Source of the DNA: Balneolales bacterium
Lineage (GTDB): Bacteria; Bacteroidota; Rhodothermia; Balneolales; Natronogracilivirgulaceae
Direction: 5' to 3'
Length of the DNA stretch: 11,109 bases
Assembly (NCBI GenBank): GCA_007116685.1
Contig: SKIC01000102.1
Span: 1 to 11,109, forward strand
This document shows, piece after piece, positions 7,555 to 11,109 of this stretch. The translations under genes were made by a program, and so were the position numbers. The notes under the pieces were generated by a model. The model saw only the letters and a list, made by a program, of their open reading frames with translations, had not been told where the DNA came from and searched no databases. Every line of letters begins with the position of its first letter. Position 1 is the stretch's first letter.

Positions 7555-8565
7555 ATGAGACGTTACATATATCTGACTATACTAGTGGTTTGTTTGGGTA
7601 TTCCATTAAAAATGAATGCTCAATCACCCGTTGCTCAACCGGAAGTACTTTTCAATGATGCTCCATCATTGGAAGTCTATGAATTGATGATGCAACGGGT
7701 ACCCATGGTTTTGAAAGCCATTAATCAAGCATTCACTGAGCAAGTTCCTGTCAGAAATACTATGCCTGAAGAACTGGTTACAGGAGAAGATGGCCAGTTC
7801 GGCCTTCGAGAACTAGAAAACTTGACAGATAGTACAAGAATGTACATATCGGATGAGGTGCTGACAGGAATGATTGTTGAATTGCGTGATCAGAACTACG
7901 AAGTGCGAAATTTGTATGTAAATATTGGTCTCGAAGATGTGGTAGATACCCAAAGACGTCAGGAGTTAGTGATTTCATTCAACAGACATGGTGTTCTTTA
8001 CGGTGCTCGGTTTGCTCTGCCTCAGCATAGGTATGATGAAATTTTGAGTAATGCGATTAGTTTGGAAGATCAGTTTAGACGTCTTCAAATTGTTAATTAT
8101 CTGGAGCGATTCAGGACTGCATATAATCGTAAAGATATAGATTTTATTGCACAGCAATTTAGTGAACAGGCCTTAATTATCACCGGAACCAGAATTATTG
8201 AAGCTGAAGCAGAACCTTTAAGACCAAACGAAACAGCTGTTAGCGATTCTCAATATCGATTAATTCGAAGAACAAAAGAGGAATACATTGATCGTTTAGA
8301 AAATGTCATTTTTCGAAATAATGATTTCATCAATGTTGAATTCGAGGATATTGAGATATTTGAGCATCCCATTTATGAAGAGGTGTATGGAATAAATCTA
8401 TTTCAGATTTGGGAAAGCACTAATTACAGTGATACGGGCTATTTGTTTTTGATGATTGATTATGAAAACGAAGATCAGCCGACAATTTATGTAAGGGCAT
8501 GGCAACCAGAGCCTTTTGAGGATGGTAGTGTAATTGAAATGGATATGTTTGAGCTAATAAAATGA
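7555..8565 (+). CDS. Exported protein with probable NTF2-like C-terminal domain
   Basis: The 336-residue protein carries a signal peptide (about 1-22, MNA|QS). Residues 23 to about 170 are a mixed alpha/beta region I do not recognise, with helices near 37-60 and strands near 117-155. Residues about 176-318 look like an NTF2/SnoaL-type fold: a long helix with FRTAYNRKDIDFIAQQFSE (186-204), a second helix KEEYIDRLENVIF (241-253), then long alternating strands (IFEHPIYEEVYGINLFQIW, 268-286, and GYLFLMIDYEN, 295-305) and a closing IYVRAWQPEPF. No catalytic residues stand out, so binding or a structural role is as likely as catalysis. The ATG is 4 bases after the previous stop, with no Shine-Dalgarno, and the stop overlaps the next start by ATGA, so it is almost certainly co-translated with its neighbours. 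The fold call rests on pattern only. Confidence 0.78.
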   Translation: MRRYIYLTILVVCLGIPLKMNAQSPVAQPEVLFNDAPSLEVYELMMQRVPMVLKAINQAFTEQVPVRNTMPEELVTGEDGQFGLRELENLTDSTRMYISDEVLTGMIVELRDQNYEVRNLYVNIGLEDVVDTQRRQELVISFNRHGVLYGARFALPQHRYDEILSNAISLEDQFRRLQIVNYLERFRTAYNRKDIDFIAQQFSEQALIITGTRIIEAEAEPLRPNETAVSDSQYRLIRRTKEEYIDRLENVIFRNNDFINVEFEDIEIFEHPIYEEVYGINLFQIWESTNYSDTGYLFLMIDYENEDQPTIYVRAWQPEPFEDGSVIEMDMFELIK

Positions 8566-9812
8566 AAAAACTGATACTTTCTATACTGCTTTTTACCCTA
8601 GTCGCTATTTCAGCATCTGCTAAGGATATCGTTTCAAAAGACGACTTCAGACGTGATATAGTTCGTGTTGGATATCAGGCTTGGGTTACAAATCACAACG
8701 CCACTGCAATGGAATTACTATCTCATACTCAGACTTTCTATGGCACATTAGAAAAAGTCAGGTTTAATACTGGGGTTGGACATCAAGATCTAATTTTTAT
8801 GAGAGATTCTGATGGTGCTATTTATGATGTTACCTTAGCTCCGGATGATAATCTGGTTTTTGATAATCAAGATCTTAAGCACATAGTATATAGATTATTA
8901 TGGATTTTGGAGACTGCTGATGAATCTTTCATATCTTCATATTTCCAATCTTACAGCTCTAGCTTAGATATTTCCTTTGGGCAACCCGGAAATGTTCAAC
9001 GACAAATTTCTGCTTTTCTGGAGCAAGTGAGTATGCCTGTTAAAATTTCCAGTTGGAGTTTTAGCGAGACCGAAGAAGGAGTTTTTGTTTTCTCAACTGA
9101 AGTAGGGGATGATATACTACGAATTTCTGTGCAGCCTACATTAAACCTCCTTCTAAATGGACAGGTTGATATTCTCACTTCAAGCATCCGAACAGTAATA
9201 GAAGAAGGTGCTTCTATTGAGAAATTTGAAACTAGTAGTTCAATTTCAGAAGCCGGTTCCATTGTTCGTGTAGTTTATTTTGGCTCAGAAGAAGGTGAAC
9301 TTTCTGCCGAGTATGAAAAGGGTGTATCAAACAGTATCAGTAACTGGACTGAAGAAGCCTTTGCGAATTATTTGACCCAAAAATGGGTAGCCTGGCATAT
9401 TCCTGAATCGTTTGAAGTTCAAAGTGGAATTCAAAATGCTTCTGAGGTTGGTATACAGCTTGAAGGAGATCAAATTTATCGTTTTCAGGATGTAGCAGCT
9501 GAGAATGTATTAAAAGTTGGTCCGCTGCTCGGAGATGGAAAAGTCGTAGTTTTTGCAATTGACAATCTCGAAGTTTCTGATAGTGAAGCCAAAGCGAGAA
9601 TGCATGTACGATATATTGACGAACAATTACAATACATCCATGCTGCGCGAATAACCGAAAGCTACCATCGCAATAGTAATTCTATCACTCATAGTGATAC
9701 AAAAATCGATCTGATTCTATCTATCCGTATGGATAACGTTTCGGACTTATTTGCTCGAACATCAACCGAAAAAAAACAAGAACCTTTATTTCAGATAAGA
9801 GTTCAAGAATAA
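8562..9812 (+). CDS. Exported protein of unknown family
   Basis: The 416-residue protein begins with a clean Sec signal peptide (MKK, hydrophobic core to about 17, cleavage after SASA at 20, mature N-terminus KD). I recognise no family. What can be seen is a first part (about 25-205) with a TFYGTLEKVRFNTG strand-turn (57-70), acidic turns and a helix at 105-130, and a second part (about 210-410) dominated by alternating strands, including VVVFAIDNLEV (328-338) and ARMHVRYIDEQLQYIHAARI (345-364). There are no internal membrane segments after the signal peptide and no cysteines. The start overlaps the preceding stop in an ATGA junction, and no Shine-Dalgarno is visible, which points to translational coupling. 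Unlike its operon partners, it does not leave Gln at the mature N-terminus. Context suggests an envelope partner of the flanking exported proteins. The coding call is secure and the function is unknown. Confidence 0.8.
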   Translation: MKKLILSILLFTLVAISASAKDIVSKDDFRRDIVRVGYQAWVTNHNATAMELLSHTQTFYGTLEKVRFNTGVGHQDLIFMRDSDGAIYDVTLAPDDNLVFDNQDLKHIVYRLLWILETADESFISSYFQSYSSSLDISFGQPGNVQRQISAFLEQVSMPVKISSWSFSETEEGVFVFSTEVGDDILRISVQPTLNLLLNGQVDILTSSIRTVIEEGASIEKFETSSSISEAGSIVRVVYFGSEEGELSAEYEKGVSNSISNWTEEAFANYLTQKWVAWHIPESFEVQSGIQNASEVGIQLEGDQIYRFQDVAAENVLKVGPLLGDGKVVVFAIDNLEVSDSEAKARMHVRYIDEQLQYIHAARITESYHRNSNSITHSDTKIDLILSIRMDNVSDLFARTSTEKKQEPLFQIRVQE

Positions 9813-9839
9813 AAAGAACACAGTACTTCACTTAGTAAT

Positions 9840-11109
9840 ATGAAAAAACGCTACATAAGCAGTCTCATCGTTCTCTTCATAGTTTTGGCTTGTATAGATG
9901 TCTTACAAGCCCAGGAGGTCAGACGTCCGGGTACTTTGGATATCAGTATTACTGATATTTCAAATGATATTGATGGTAGACCGGTAACGCCCGCACTTCA
10001 AGAGAACGAAGGTATAATTCGTATTAAAGTTGCGCGAAACCAGGTTTTTAGCATTCACAACGTTGCCCGATGGATTCGTGATAACGATATGCAATTTATT
10101 GCCCGCGGTGGATTTAACGTGGATGTAAGCAGAGTTACCGTTCGTGATGATGAGACCATCATTTTGCGCTTTGAAAATCCATTTTTAGGAAATCAAACTA
10201 CCGCAATGAGGCATTTCCAAATCCGGCACCCGGATGGTTTTTTCAATAATTATTATCAGCAACAACAAATTCATAAGCAGCAGGTAGTCACATATGAAAT
10301 CTCCATGCTTGAAGAACCTGTTTTTGATCGTGAAGCTGTGCCAACCGGTAGTCTTCGTTTGCTATTGAACGAAGATGCCGCATCTGTGCAGCTCATTAAT
10401 AACCTTGGGCAGAGAGTAGATGAAAGAATTGCAGTCATTCCTTCGGCTGAAGGAGATTTTTTTGAGCTTATATTCGATAACTTACCCATAGGTAACTATA
10501 TCATTATCGCCTCTAAAGACGGGTTTAATCCGGTAAGATTAACAAACTTGCAAGTTTCACTAAACTCTGAAACGACGCAAGAAGTGAATTTTCAACAGCA
10601 ACAGCAATTGCGTACTTCTGAAGGTCGTTTGGAAGTTCGCACCAATGTGGATGATGTCCAATTACAATTGGGGTATCAGGATGGTACCGTTCAGGAAAGA
10701 ACCATTTTTGATGGTTTCATGGTTGCTGATTTACAACCGGGCAGGTACCGATTAAGCATGCAACCTCAAGGTTTTGATCCTTATGCAGCTACTGTTGAAG
10801 TTGTTGCTGGTGAAACCGTCGTACGCGATATCGTGATGCGTCGTACAGCTCCTATGGAATTGTTAACAATTAATAGTTATCCGACCAATGCCAGAGTTTT
10901 TATTGATGGTCAAAATGTAGGTCAAACACCATATAGTGCAAGAAACTTTAGGCGAGACCAATTTGAACTGCGAATAGAGACACTATATCACAAGCCATTT
11001 AGAGATAGTCTGCAATTTTTCACAGAACGCAGTGAAGTTATTGAAATAAATCTGGAGCCACATGCTCTGTTCGTTTTTTCTGAACCTTCAGCCAGAGTTA
11101 CAATAAATG
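9840..11109 (+). CDS. PEGA-repeat exported protein, 3' end beyond window
   Basis: The frame from ATG 9840-9842 stays open for 423 codons to the window edge; I translated it codon by codon and found no stop. The N-terminus is exported: SPase I cleavage after LQA (24|25, mature QEVRR) is likely, though VLAC at 15-18 could serve as a lipobox. Residues about 30-160 form a beta-rich domain of unknown type ending in a Gln-rich stretch (NYYQQQQIHKQQ). Tandem beta-sandwich modules of about 70-85 residues follow at 170-255 (NLPIGNYIIIASKDGF), 261-338 (DLQPGRYRLSMQPQGF) and 339-407. The last is a clear PEGA domain: LLTINSYPTNARVFIDGQ, then VGQTPYSARNF. A further PEGA unit starts at about 408 (FVFSEPSARVTIN). 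PEGA domains typically occur in surface or S-layer-like proteins. The gene is 27 bases downstream of the previous stop with no Shine-Dalgarno. Confidence 0.85.
   Translation, partial: MKKRYISSLIVLFIVLACIDVLQAQEVRRPGTLDISITDISNDIDGRPVTPALQENEGIIRIKVARNQVFSIHNVARWIRDNDMQFIARGGFNVDVSRVTVRDDETIILRFENPFLGNQTTAMRHFQIRHPDGFFNNYYQQQQIHKQQVVTYEISMLEEPVFDREAVPTGSLRLLLNEDAASVQLINNLGQRVDERIAVIPSAEGDFFELIFDNLPIGNYIIIASKDGFNPVRLTNLQVSLNSETTQEVNFQQQQQLRTSEGRLEVRTNVDDVQLQLGYQDGTVQERTIFDGFMVADLQPGRYRLSMQPQGFDPYAATVEVVAGETVVRDIVMRRTAPMELLTINSYPTNARVFIDGQNVGQTPYSARNFRRDQFELRIETLYHKPFRDSLQFFTERSEVIEINLEPHALFVFSEPSARVTIN

Noticed and set aside
8996..9262. 88-codon minus-strand open frame
   Set aside because: It lies inside the 416-residue exported protein gene on the other strand, with no start context and no protein-like pattern.

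Overview
The window looks like AT-rich chromosomal DNA (about 40% G+C by eye) from the Bacteroidota/Balneolota side of the FCB group. This is inferred from the types of protein present: a carboxypeptidase-regulatory-like (CarbopepD_reg) surface module, a periplasmic two-component-propeller/Y_Y_Y histidine kinase, a lipoprotein PQQ sugar dehydrogenase, and several Sec signal peptides whose predicted cleavage leaves an N-terminal Gln. Shine-Dalgarno motifs are weak or missing at several starts, which also fits. Nothing here fixes genus or species. No rRNA, tRNA, CRISPR array, insertion sequence or attachment site was seen.

Layout. 1-756 (+) is the 3' end of a gene for a secreted or envelope protein with a CarbopepD_reg module. 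It converges, with a gap of 5 bases, on 762-3878 (-), a 1038-residue membrane histidine kinase with a large periplasmic propeller sensor and no receiver or DNA-binding domain. A 193-base AT-rich divergent region (3879-4071) separates the kinase from 4072-5205 (+), a PQQ-dependent aldose-type sugar dehydrogenase predicted to be a lipoprotein. A 212-base intergenic region (5206-5417) follows. It contains a palindrome cluster and a nested inverted repeat that could fold into a structured leader.

From 5418 to the right edge runs a tight, co-directional cluster of four genes for exported proteins. (i) A 710-residue protein has an LPP20-like N-terminal part, a PKD-like module, a long Glu-Pro linker and a C-terminal globular domain. 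(ii) A 336-residue protein has a probable NTF2-like C-terminal half. (iii) A 416-residue protein belongs to no family I recognise. (iv) A PEGA-repeat protein runs off the window with 423 residues visible; it has no stop in the window, so it is easily missed. The spacings (4 bases, a 4-base ATGA overlap, 27 bases) indicate one operon. I infer a cell-envelope assembly whose members work outside the cytoplasm. Its function is not evident from the sequence, and this cluster is the best candidate for an undescribed system in the window. No response regulator for the kinase is visible, so a link between the kinase and either neighbour is only a possibility.
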